Of a stretch of DNA of 25,908 nt, positions 16,269-23,874 are shown piece after piece. Location: positions 1-25,908 of the forward strand of contig DAHUXF010000003.1 in the NCBI GenBank assembly GCA_027307295.1. Reading direction: 5' to 3'. A program made the translations under genes and the position numbers. Numbering within the stretch: position 1 is the first letter of the stretch; every line of letters begins with the position of its first letter. The notes beneath the pieces are model-generated. The model made no database searches and was not told the origin of the DNA. It saw only the letters and a list, made by a program, of their open reading frames with translations. This DNA is from Acidobacteriaceae bacterium (GTDB lineage Bacteria; Acidobacteriota; Terriglobia; Terriglobales; Acidobacteriaceae).

Positions 16269-17489
16269 TTAATGCGGACCAGCATTGCTTGCCACCACGC
16301 GCGCTACGGCCAGCATGGCAATGGCCTGAGCGGAGCTGTCACGCAGCTTCTGGGCGCGGACCAGTGCATTCACAGAGTCCACCTGGGCTGCCGCTTCGCT
16401 GATCTCCTGCAATATGGCAGCCGCATTGATCTCCGGCGTACGCGCATCCCAGACTTCATCAGCGGCGCTGAATGCCATATCAAAATATCTGCGCGCCATC
16501 TGTTTGTCGCCTGAAGTCCCAGAGGCAAAGCCATGCGCCGCAGCTTCACGAGCGCGGGTAGTGGGTGGCAAGCCATTCAGGCGTTCGGTCTGGTCGGCCC
16601 CCTGGTGCTCCATGGCCGCCAGGATTGAGACGCTTTCCGGTTGTGGCCTCTCAATGATCTGGTCCGGGCTGCCGGCGTTCTGTACTGCCGAATTCGCAAT
16701 TACATCCGTCTGCAAGGCTTTCTGGAAGGCTGCTTCCCCCAGGGCCTGCTTCATCGCGTCCGTGGTAACGCGGATGGAAAACCCGCGCAGCGGCGAATTC
16801 TCCAGATTGGCCAGCCAGTCCAAAAGCTGCAATCCAGCCTTGGCAGCAGTATCTTTGCTCACCTCACCGGACATCTGCCCATACATGGCGGCAAAGCTCT
16901 CGCCTTCAGCAGCGTTCTCCTTTGCATCAGGAAGAGAAGCAAACATTTTGGCAAAGTGTTCTTCTGTCCATGCTGATTTTGTGCCCTGTGCATTCATCGC
17001 CGCCATCAGGGCCCGTGCCGCAACAATATGCTTGTCCATGGCGGCGTCCAGTTTGCGCGAAACCGGGTCTACAGTCTGCCGGGAACAGTTGGTCAGCGCC
17101 CCGATTAAAGACTGTTCCGCCAGCAGCACAGCATTGTCCGGCAGGTTCTCGACAAAATCCCTGGCCGAAGCGCAGTCTCCCTGACCGGTGGACATCATGG
17201 AAATGGCCGGCGTCTGTCCAACCCTGATCAACTCCGACTCAATGCGCGTGCCCTCACTCCAGAACCCTTTGGCCATTTTTCGGTCAATGGGCGAAACAAC
17301 TTCTGCCGCTGTTGCCAGGACACGCAGACGGTCCTGCTGATCGGATTGCGGCAGAGCCACTGCCATTTTTACGGTATCAACCACAAATTTCTGTTCCGGC
17401 GAAAGTTTGCGGACGGCGGGTTGAACCCGTCCAGGCTTTTCCGTGCTCTTCAGGTTTGGGTGTCTGCAGCTTTGGTGACTGCGCGGCAC
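16269..17489 (-). CDS. Secreted alpha-helical protein of unknown function (5' frameshift)
   Basis: The open frame encodes 406 residues, mostly helices rich in Ala, Glu, Gln and Met, with no recognised catalytic motif. A TPR-like helical stretch may lie near the C-terminus (RYFDMAFSAADEVW, then EINAAAILQEISEAA). Its first 25 or so residues (RSHQSCRHPNLKS...) do not look like a natural N-terminus. The expected signal peptide is present just upstream in another frame, from the ATG at 17538 (MQRIPAILLILGLVVSGAA). Removing one base in the AAAA run at 17437-17440 joins the two frames into GKPGRVQPAVRKLSPEQK. I therefore read the real gene as 17538-16269 with a one-base shift, either a sequence error or a true mutation. 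Function is unknown. Confidence 0.7.
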   Translation of the reverse strand: MPRSHQSCRHPNLKSTEKPGRVQPAVRKLSPEQKFVVDTVKMAVALPQSDQQDRLRVLATAAEVVSPIDRKMAKGFWSEGTRIESELIRVGQTPAISMMSTGQGDCASARDFVENLPDNAVLLAEQSLIGALTNCSRQTVDPVSRKLDAAMDKHIVAARALMAAMNAQGTKSAWTEEHFAKMFASLPDAKENAAEGESFAAMYGQMSGEVSKDTAAKAGLQLLDWLANLENSPLRGFSIRVTTDAMKQALGEAAFQKALQTDVIANSAVQNAGSPDQIIERPQPESVSILAAMEHQGADQTERLNGLPPTTRAREAAAHGFASGTSGDKQMARRYFDMAFSAADEVWDARTPEINAAAILQEISEAAAQVDSVNALVRAQKLRDSSAQAIAMLAVARVVASNAGPH

Positions 17490-17538
17490 CGCTCACAACG
17501 AGCCCTAAAATGAGAAGTATGGCCGGAATCCGTTGCAT
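17377..17538 (-). other. Out-of-frame signal-peptide segment of the 16269 gene
   Basis: Starting at the ATG at 17538 the frame encodes 53 residues: a classic signal peptide, an AQSPKLQTPKPEEHGK linker, then unrelated residues to a stop at 17377. The body of the secreted protein continues in the adjacent frame from the same region. The two frames overlap at 17377-17489, and the AAAA run at 17437-17440 is the likeliest slip point. Confidence 0.6.
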
Positions 17539-17711
17539 GTTCTGCACTGCTCTACGCTCCCAGAGAGACGTCCTTAAAAGATTTTGTTGAGGGCTGTGAT
17601 TGAGCGTATCGAAGCATCAACTCTGCTTCAAGATGGCCAGCATAAATTCTCTCTATATTTGGCGTACGGGTGTAGGTAAGGATTAAAGTGCATACCTTAG
17701 TTCGGAACGTT

Positions 17712-18734
17712 TTATTTGCTTTCAGAAGCGCGCAATTCCGCAACGATCTCTGCCGCCGCTTTCCGGGCGAGATCGCCTTTATCCGGCGGGAAAGAGATTG
17801 CGCCCACGCGCGCATGGCCGCCTCCACCATAGCGCTCACAAATTTTGGCCAGGTTCACCATGTCTTGTTTGTGCGTCCATGGGTTGGAACCGACCGCAAC
17901 TTTAACGCGGAAACTGCTGCTGCTTAACCCAACGCTGTAAACGGACTCAGGGTGCAGAAAGTAAGGGATGAATTTGTTATAGCCTTCAAGTTCCTGATCA
18001 CTGACGTCAAAATAAATTGTGCCCTGGCGGCATTCCGAGCGCTGGCGCAATATCTCAATGGATTTGAGGTGGCGGGCCAGCAGCGGAGGAATCACGGCCG
18101 CAACAAAAGATTCTTGAATCACGCTGGCCAGCGGTTCGCTTACCAGATATGGAATCAACCGGGGCAAAAATTCAGGATCATTAGTTGACTCAATGGCCAT
18201 GGTCAACTTCATGGCCGGATGCGCCATCTCTACCGCTTCCTGCGGGCTTTTGAATTGGGCGCCGTCAATGATGTCCGCCCATTCAATCAACTCGCTGACC
18301 GGACGGGTATCAAAACCGAATTTGCTGGCCGCGATCTGGGCCAGAAATTTAGTGCAGGACTTGAAATCAGGATCAAAAAACTTCTGGCCTTTGTCGCCAT
18401 CACGATAATGTTGAGCATCTTCCGGAGAAAGAAACGCGCTCTGGTGATGATCAAACCACCAGGTAATCCTGGGTGAAGAGGAATATTTGAAATCGACGAT
18501 GGCATTCTCGTCCCCATCAAAATCCGCTTCATTAAACAGGGCCCCGGCGCGGTGGACAAGGCCGGTGAACTGAAATTCAGCGTCAGGATGAATGCGCTCA
18601 CGATAAAACCGGGAAAACAACGCCGCGGAGGCAGTTCCATCAAAACATTTTCCGTGAAAAAACACCCTGACTTTCAAATAAGCCCTTTCCCTGATTCTCT
18701 CTTTGCGATTTGGTAAAGCTATTAGAATTGACAT
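17712..18734 (-). CDS. DHH-family phosphoesterase
   Basis: Cytoplasmic phosphoesterase of 340 residues, from the group that includes oligoribonucleotide and cyclic-dinucleotide-cleaving enzymes. Visible motifs are HGKCFDGTASA (D32), IVDFKYSS (D81), the hallmark WWFDHHQSA (D95-H96-H97), EWADIIDGAQF and the DHHA1-type C-terminal GGGGHARVGAISF. These are the metal-binding and substrate-binding parts expected of an active enzyme. The ATG at 18734 has AGGA directly before it, which is too close to be a good ribosome site. A TTG at 18677, giving MKVRVFFHGKC, would start right before the first motif and is a reasonable alternative. The exact substrate cannot be predicted. It is flanked by unrelated genes. 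Confidence 0.9.
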   Translation of the reverse strand: MSILIALPNRKERIRERAYLKVRVFFHGKCFDGTASAALFSRFYRERIHPDAEFQFTGLVHRAGALFNEADFDGDENAIVDFKYSSSPRITWWFDHHQSAFLSPEDAQHYRDGDKGQKFFDPDFKSCTKFLAQIAASKFGFDTRPVSELIEWADIIDGAQFKSPQEAVEMAHPAMKLTMAIESTNDPEFLPRLIPYLVSEPLASVIQESFVAAVIPPLLARHLKSIEILRQRSECRQGTIYFDVSDQELEGYNKFIPYFLHPESVYSVGLSSSSFRVKVAVGSNPWTHKQDMVNLAKICERYGGGGHARVGAISFPPDKGDLARKAAAEIVAELRASESK

Positions 18735-18844
18735 TCCTACGCATGAATGTCAAGGAGGCAGCAAGCTCCTGGCCCCTTTTTTAACACGCCCGCACACATT
18801 GGTCCCATGCCTGCGCGGAGGCCCCTGAAGCTGTCTGCAAATCT

Positions 18845-19228
18845 TTACTTATAGATAGAAAACTGGTCGGCAGGTTTTTGCAATTTGATGGTGATAACCA
18901 GATTCGGCTGATTCACGTCAAAGTCTTCCCCATAGGTCTTGAATCCGGGCGCAATGACCTGAATACGCACCTTGCCGTAGGGAATGGCCGAGGCCTCTGC
19001 TTTACCGTCATCGTGGGTCTTGAGTTCCAACCCTTCCGGCCGCTGCTTGCCATTCGGGGCCACCAGATGGAGAACAACTTCGGCGTTCTTGACCGGCTTG
19101 CCGTTCGCTTCTTTCACGATGGTCATGTTCACCAGAGCGGTCTTCTCTCCGGGGGCAGGTTTTTGCCCGGCAAGAGCAGGGACAATAGAAAAAACAAGAA
19201 TGGCGGCAAGGGTCAGAGGGCTTTTCAT
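18845..19228 (-). CDS. Small secreted carboxypeptidase-regulatory-like protein
   Basis: A protein of 127 residues from the ATG at 19228, which opens a clean signal peptide (MKSPLTLAAILVFSIVPALA). The frame is open back to 19348, but the extra 40 residues would bury the signal peptide. The mature part is one beta-sandwich of the carboxypeptidase-regulatory/transthyretin-like kind: NMTIVKEANGKPVKNAEVVL, then HDDGKAEASAIPYGKVRIQV and GFKTYGEDFDV. Such domains are usually carbohydrate- or protein-binding accessory folds. No ribosome site is obvious. It probably acts in the periplasm or at the surface, but its partner is unknown. Confidence 0.78.
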   Translation of the reverse strand: MKSPLTLAAILVFSIVPALAGQKPAPGEKTALVNMTIVKEANGKPVKNAEVVLHLVAPNGKQRPEGLELKTHDDGKAEASAIPYGKVRIQVIAPGFKTYGEDFDVNQPNLVITIKLQKPADQFSIYK

Positions 19229-19513
19229 GGCTGCTGTTATTTTAGCGCGAACCGGCTTTTGGCTGAAGAAATAAGGCCAATCGCCCTTTCTAAACTTCGC
19301 GTAATTTAGAAAAAGGCGCTGATTGACCCGGGGGCGCTCCCGCCACAAGCAAATCTTTGACCTGTTAAAACCAGAATTAAACCAAAAGTTCTATTACTTT
19401 AGTTTTATAAGTTGTTCGCCTCAGCGTTGACACTCCATTCCCTCCAGAGTACTTTTGGACTACCACGAAGCGCCTATTTTGTTTTTGCCCTATAAAGTTC
19501 TCTCCCAGGCTCA

Positions 19514-19543
19514 AATTGAACTTCTGCGGTAAGAGGTTCAATT
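19514..19543. repeat. 12-bp inverted repeat in the pilin operon leader
   Basis: AATTGAACTTCT and AGAGGTTCAATT pair over 12 positions (one G-U) around a 6-nt loop (GCGGTA). No T-run follows on either strand, so a terminator is unlikely. It could be a regulator-binding site or part of a structured RNA upstream of the pilin genes. Confidence 0.5.
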
Positions 19544-19685
19544 GTAACGGCGAATACCGCAACATATTAGCGATCAACTACTTACGCGCTTTTCAGAGTA
19601 CTGATGCTGCTGGCCGGGTTCGGTCGCTGAAACGGACTTTAGTAAGTTGAACAGCACGCCACAGTGAACTAAAACACTAACATCC

Positions 19686-19709
19686 ACTCGTACCAAATCG
19701 GGTGCGAGT
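19686..19709 (+). promoter_or_regulatory. Hairpin abutting the ribosome site of the first pilin gene
   Basis: ACTCGTACC and GGTGCGAGT form a 9-bp stem (one G-U) around AAATCG. The stem ends at the AAGGA stretch (19709-19713) just before the first possible start (ATG 19715) and 20 nt before the preferred ATG at 19730. It could limit ribosome access, and is placed like a translational control element. Confidence 0.4.
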
Positions 19710-19729
19710 AAGGAATGGAGAAAGCCCGA

Positions 19730-20251
19730 ATGGAGCATCATCCGGTTCGTCTTCATCGAAATGTGACTGCATTGCGCAACCGGTCCGACAAAGGGTTCAC
19801 CGTGTTGGAGATGGTGTTCGTGGTTGTGATCGTCTTGATTATGACAACGATGGCGGTGCCGCTGATAACGAATGTAATTGCAACCTACCGCATGCGGAGC
19901 GCCGTAGCTTCAGTCACCGGGATCATTCAGGCAACCCGTTTTCAGGCAATTTCTGCGAGCGCTCCATACCAAATCGTGTTCACCAAGGCCACATCTACTT
20001 TTCAGATCCAAAGCGCGCCTGACAGTGTGAGCCCTTATACAAATTACTGTGTGCCAGCTGCTACATCCTGTCCGGTTCCCTTATCGAACTCCGGGGTTCC
20101 AGTAACGCTTGGGGCGGACACAACGCTGCAATTTCGTCCTAGTGGGATCGTTTCCGCTCCCGTCGGCAGCACAACTTTAACTTTAACTTATGGCGGCAAG
20201 ACAGAAACCATATCGGTAACGAGCTATGGCAATATCAAAGTTACACCGTAG
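19730..20251 (+). CDS. GspH/FimT-type minor pseudopilin
   Basis: Type IV pilus/type II secretion minor pilin of 173 residues. The prepilin site DKG^FTVLEMV has the +5 Glu and is followed by one hydrophobic helix (FVVVIVLIMTTMAVPLI). The head begins with YRMRSAVASVTGIIQATRF, the usual GspH/FimT arrangement, and contains two cysteines (about SPYTNYC and ATSC). I prefer the ATG at 19730 because GGAG lies 9 nt upstream. An ATG at 19715 is in frame but has AAGGA directly against it. It is the first gene of the pilin operon, and its 3' end overlaps the next gene by 26 nt. Confidence 0.88.
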   Translation: MEHHPVRLHRNVTALRNRSDKGFTVLEMVFVVVIVLIMTTMAVPLITNVIATYRMRSAVASVTGIIQATRFQAISASAPYQIVFTKATSTFQIQSAPDSVSPYTNYCVPAATSCPVPLSNSGVPVTLGADTTLQFRPSGIVSAPVGSTTLTLTYGGKTETISVTSYGNIKVTP

Positions 20252-20843
20252 TACGCGCCGCAAGAGCGGCTTCGCATTGGTTGAGACCGTGATCGCAATC
20301 TCCATTCTGGCCATCGGCCTGCTCGGGGTTGCGGCTCTGCTGTCTCAGTTGGGCGGCAATTCAACCCAGTCCCGTTATATGAGCACGGAAGCCCTGCTGG
20401 CTTCCGAAAAACTGGATGACTTGAATCGCTATCCTTACAACGATCCTGCCATCGCGGTGCCCAACGGGACCAGCGCAGGCAGTCTGACAACACCCGTCAC
20501 AGCCACCGTCACGGTGGGGGCCGTCACGGAGGTCGTTGACTATTTCGACCAGGTCCGAATTTCCTCCGGCGACGGAGACATGGTGGAGACGGTAAGCGGT
20601 AAAGACTCGAATGGAAACACCGTTTTTACCACCACCACGCACGCTCCGGATGGAAGCATCAGCGTGGTCACAGCGGCAACCCCGCCAGCCGCTACTTCTG
20701 ACATTCTTACGTTCAAGCGCTTTTGGGTGATTGAACAAAGTCCTTCGGGGCTGCCCTCAGGCGTACGCAGGTTCACAGTCCTGGTGTCATTGCAGACGGT
20801 CGGCACTGTGCCAACAACTTTTCAGGCGAGCATGGTGAGGTAG
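20226..20843 (+). CDS. pilV: PilV-type minor pilin
   Basis: Minor pilin of 205 residues. The short basic leader ends at KSG^FALVETV, with Glu at +5, followed by the hydrophobic helix IAISILAIGLLGVAALLSQL. The region QSRYMSTEALLASEKLDDL (the part that reads 'A..L...K.D.L') is typical of PilV/PilI-type proteins. The head is Thr/Val-rich beta structure. The start lies inside the 3' end of the GspH gene (26-nt overlap) with only a weak GAG ribosome site, so translation is probably coupled. It should help initiate or prime the pilus together with the neighbouring minor pilins. Confidence 0.85.
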   Translation: MAISKLHRSTRRKSGFALVETVIAISILAIGLLGVAALLSQLGGNSTQSRYMSTEALLASEKLDDLNRYPYNDPAIAVPNGTSAGSLTTPVTATVTVGAVTEVVDYFDQVRISSGDGDMVETVSGKDSNGNTVFTTTTHAPDGSISVVTAATPPAATSDILTFKRFWVIEQSPSGLPSGVRRFTVLVSLQTVGTVPTTFQASMVR

Positions 20844-20880
20844 CGGTTTTATGACAGATCAATGCAGACAAGGAGCAAAC

Positions 20881-21909
20881 ATGGCGCAGCAAAAATCATC
20901 TGGTTTTTCACTGGTGGAGTTGACGGTTGCCATGGCGGTATTCATGGTGATTGGCGGGGCCGCCTTAGCTCTGGTGAAGGCCCATGTGCCGATATTTACC
21001 TCACAGCAGAACCAGACCGGGCTTAATCTTTCCATGCGCAATGCTGTGGCGCAGATGCAGATTGATGTAGTGAATGCCGGAACGGGCTATTACCAGGGTG
21101 TAAATATACCTTCCTGGCCAATCGGCATTACCATTGTCAACAGCGCGCCGGGGACCGGTTGCTATAACGCCACCACGCACACTTATGGCAGCACATGCTT
21201 TGACACTCTGAACGTCATAGCTATGGACACAACCACGCCACCGTCCAACCCTTCAGACATTGGTTCGAACTGCGTCAGCACCACCAGCTCAAGCTTGTTT
21301 GTAACTCCGGTCGGCTCGACGACTTTAAACCAATTGGCGAATTCCTTTCACACCGGCGACCAATTGCTGCTGGTCAAAAGCGATGGGTCACAGATGACAA
21401 CGACAATTTTGACCAGTGATGGTTCAGTAACGGGCGGCAAAGTAAAGCTCGCCCACAATCCCACCGGAACAGACGGCACCAACACCACCACCCAGGATCC
21501 CCTGGCACTCTCCAATACCGCGGACAGCAACAAACTAGGGGTACAGTTCTGCACGACGGATTGGGTGCTGAAGCTTGCGCCCATCACTTATTCCGTTGAT
21601 GCTTCTGATCCTACAGACCCGAAGCTGGTGCGAACGCAGTCCGGACAAACGAATGTGATTGCCGAGCAGGTCATTGGATTCAAGGTCGGCGCTTCCGTCT
21701 GGAATGGCACAACCGACAACGCATACAGCTTTGACGCCAGCACATACAACCATGACTGGAGCTTGATCCGGTCAATTCGCGTCTCAATGATCGGGCGTAC
21801 TCCGGCGGACTATAGCAATACTTTCCGCAATACTTTTGACGGGGGCGCATACAGAATTGAAAACGAGTCCGTGGTCATTAATCCACGGAACATGAGCATG
21901 AATGACTAA
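20881..21909 (+). CDS. pilW: PilW-type minor pilin
   Basis: Minor pilin of 342 residues from the ATG at 20881, which has AAGGAG 6 nt upstream. A further in-frame ATG at 20851 is less likely. The leader ends at SSG^FSLVELTV (+5 Glu), then a hydrophobic helix (AMAVFMVIGGAALALV). The head is long, Thr/Ser/Asn-rich, and has several cysteines. The C-terminal section (IRSIRVSMIGRTPADYSN, then YRIENESVVINPRNM) is typical of PilW/GspJ-like proteins. It is separated from pilV by 37 nt and from the PilX gene by 13 nt, so all four are one operon. Confidence 0.87.
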   Translation: MAQQKSSGFSLVELTVAMAVFMVIGGAALALVKAHVPIFTSQQNQTGLNLSMRNAVAQMQIDVVNAGTGYYQGVNIPSWPIGITIVNSAPGTGCYNATTHTYGSTCFDTLNVIAMDTTTPPSNPSDIGSNCVSTTSSSLFVTPVGSTTLNQLANSFHTGDQLLLVKSDGSQMTTTILTSDGSVTGGKVKLAHNPTGTDGTNTTTQDPLALSNTADSNKLGVQFCTTDWVLKLAPITYSVDASDPTDPKLVRTQSGQTNVIAEQVIGFKVGASVWNGTTDNAYSFDASTYNHDWSLIRSIRVSMIGRTPADYSNTFRNTFDGGAYRIENESVVINPRNMSMND

Positions 21910-21922
21910 TGGAGGGCAAGTG

Positions 21923-23809
21923 ATGAACCGTGAAAAAGGTCGAAGTATTTGGAAGTCTCGACGCCCGCGGCGGGAGAAAAATGAACGCGGAGTAGCGCTG
22001 ATCACCACTTTGATGATCCTCATGCTGCTCACTGGCCTGAGCCTTGCGATGGTGCTCTCTGTCCGGTCCGATATGTTGATCAACGGCTACTATCGTAATT
22101 TCCGCGGTTCATTCTATGCCGCGGACTCCGGCCTGAACGTTGCCCGGGAAGCGATGGTGAATGAAGTGGTGGCGGCCATTCCTGCATCGTTTGGAGTTTC
22201 ACAGCAGCCGATCGCCAACGGCACGGACGTCACAGTCCAAACCGACTTGAATAACAACTATTCGTCCTATCAGACCTATACAGGACAGGGACAGTCCACT
22301 GGTTCGTGGCCAGGCAAATATAAAGTCTCAGGTACGTTCGCTCTCGCCAGTTGCCAGGTATTGGGCGGTTCGGGTACGTGCTCCGCTCCCACAGGTGCGG
22401 TAACGGGCTATAAATATATTTACAATTACACCTTGCGGTCTATAGGCCAGGCCCAGGGCAGCCAGGCCACCACACTGGATGACCGTGGCAGCGTAATCGT
22501 GAATGCAACCCTGGTAGCAGTTAATTCCAAAACCAGCTTTGCCGCCTGGGGCATGTTCATCGATCAATGGAACATCTGTAATGGAAGCTCGCTGGTGCCC
22601 GGAACCATTACCGGCCCAGCCTTTACAAATGGCGCATGGACGTTCGGAACCAGTGGCAACTACATCTTTACTGATACTGTGGGCAGCGCCTCTTCCAAAG
22701 CGGGCTATCAGTTCGGTGGCAACACCTGTGACCAATTAGCCGCAACCTCTGACAAGCAAGGCAAACAGACAATCGCCCCAACTTTCCAGGCCGGACTGAA
22801 CCTGGGGCAGAACTCCATTCCGCTTCCTCCCAATGATTACAACCAGGAGCAAGCCGTACTTGATGGCAAGGGCGTTGCTACAAATCCGGTTACCAAAAAT
22901 GATCTGCACAACAATGTAAGGGACGTCAATGGAAACCCCTACCCCAGCGGTGGCGCAAGCTCTGGAGTTTTTCTGCCTTACACCGTGGTGAATGGCACGC
23001 CGACATTTACCGGCGGCGGCATCTATGTTGAAGGCAGTGCAAGCGTAACGCTCTCCACGGCAACCAGTGCGAGCAATACCGCACAACAGGTCTTTACCAT
23101 CAAACAAGGTTCCACCATCACCACCGTCACCATTGATCCCGGTAACAATCAAACCTTGATCAATAATGGTGGAGGCACCACTGTTATTAGCGGTGTGCCG
23201 CAAATGGTCGATCCAGTCACAAACGCCAGCACTCCATCCACCATGCTGTATGTAAATGGCAACATCACATCGCTGTCCGGGCCAGGGCAGGGTTTGCCGG
23301 CCATTCAGGACCACAGCGCGGTAACCGTCACAGCAGCGCAAAACGTAGCGATTACAGGCGACATCCTTTACAAGACTGAGCCGGTAACCCTGACGCAAAA
23401 CCAGATTGCGGGCCAGCCTGCGGACACCCTGATACCCGGCAATGACACGAAGCAGGCGCTGGGAATTTTTACCGCCAATGGCGACATTCAACTCAATAAT
23501 CAGCAGGCCAACAATAACCTGGAAATTGACGCCTCGCTGGCTACCATCTCTCAGGGCGGCTCGGGCGGTCTGACTAATGTTGGCAATGCAATCAACACCC
23601 TGACCATCGTTGGTGGACGCATTCAAAACCAGATCAAAAGCATCAATACAACTACCAGAAACGTGTACTTTGATCGTCGTTTTGGGCAGAACGGATTTGC
23701 GCCACCCTGGTTCCCTTCCACCACGTTGAGCAACGGTTCTGTTACTGGAGCACAAGCCACCACAACCGTGCAGCGTGTGCAGTGGGTAAACCAGAGCTCT
23801 TACTTCTAA
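21923..23809 (+). CDS. pilX: PilX-like minor pilin with a very large head
   Basis: A protein of 628 residues from the ATG at 21923 (GGAGG 7 nt upstream). A start at 21902 would overlap pilW by 8 nt. The leader ends NERG^VALITTLMI, a PilX N-terminal signature without the +5 Glu, followed by the hydrophobic helix and YYRNFRGSFYAADSGLNVAREAM. PilX proteins are often near 200 residues, so the head is unusually long. It is a low-complexity, Gly/Asn/Thr-rich beta region that may form a repeated beta-solenoid-like fold (GGGIYVEGSASVTLS; VNGNITSLSGPGQG; NVAITGDILYKTEPVTL). No pilY1 gene follows. The operon ends in a strong terminator 31 nt after the stop. Confidence 0.85.
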   Translation: MNREKGRSIWKSRRPRREKNERGVALITTLMILMLLTGLSLAMVLSVRSDMLINGYYRNFRGSFYAADSGLNVAREAMVNEVVAAIPASFGVSQQPIANGTDVTVQTDLNNNYSSYQTYTGQGQSTGSWPGKYKVSGTFALASCQVLGGSGTCSAPTGAVTGYKYIYNYTLRSIGQAQGSQATTLDDRGSVIVNATLVAVNSKTSFAAWGMFIDQWNICNGSSLVPGTITGPAFTNGAWTFGTSGNYIFTDTVGSASSKAGYQFGGNTCDQLAATSDKQGKQTIAPTFQAGLNLGQNSIPLPPNDYNQEQAVLDGKGVATNPVTKNDLHNNVRDVNGNPYPSGGASSGVFLPYTVVNGTPTFTGGGIYVEGSASVTLSTATSASNTAQQVFTIKQGSTITTVTIDPGNNQTLINNGGGTTVISGVPQMVDPVTNASTPSTMLYVNGNITSLSGPGQGLPAIQDHSAVTVTAAQNVAITGDILYKTEPVTLTQNQIAGQPADTLIPGNDTKQALGIFTANGDIQLNNQQANNNLEIDASLATISQGGSGGLTNVGNAINTLTIVGGRIQNQIKSINTTTRNVYFDRRFGQNGFAPPWFPSTTLSNGSVTGAQATTTVQRVQWVNQSSYF

Positions 23810-23840
23810 ATTTAAACCTTGCTTGAGTTGCACGTTTTTG

Positions 23841-23874
23841 CAGGCGGCTGAAAGTGGCCGCCTGTTTATTTTTT
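23841..23874 (+). terminator. Intrinsic terminator of the minor pilin operon
   Basis: CAGGCGGC and GCCGCCTG form a perfect 8-bp GC-rich stem around the 8-nt loop TGAAAGTG, followed directly by TTTATTTTTT. It is rho-independent in form and oriented for the plus strand. The reverse orientation has no T-run, so it should not stop the convergent EamA transcript. Confidence 0.88.

Larger units (their letters stand above)
19229..19713. other. Intergenic leader region of the minor pilin operon
   Basis: About 485 bp without a supportable gene, lying between the minus-strand secreted protein and the plus-strand pilin operon. It holds two marked hairpins (19514-19543 and 19686-19709, listed separately). 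A 66-codon minus-strand frame (19377-19577) runs through the first hairpin and is not called. A 17-codon minus-strand frame ending at 19377 is preceded by GGAGGG but is too short to support. Confidence 0.5.

Noticed and set aside
16414..17184. 256-codon plus-strand frame opposite the secreted helical protein
   Set aside because: Ala/Ser/Arg-rich shadow of the minus-strand gene, with no supporting start or family pattern.
19377..19577. 66-codon minus-strand frame in the pilin leader
   Set aside because: It runs through an inverted repeat and has no ribosome site at its first codon. A shorter internal GTG start has GGAGG upstream but gives only 17 codons.
22736..23833. 365-codon minus-strand frame opposite the PilX gene
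   Set aside because: Long only because the plus-strand gene avoids certain codons. The product has no signal or domain and there is no ribosome site.
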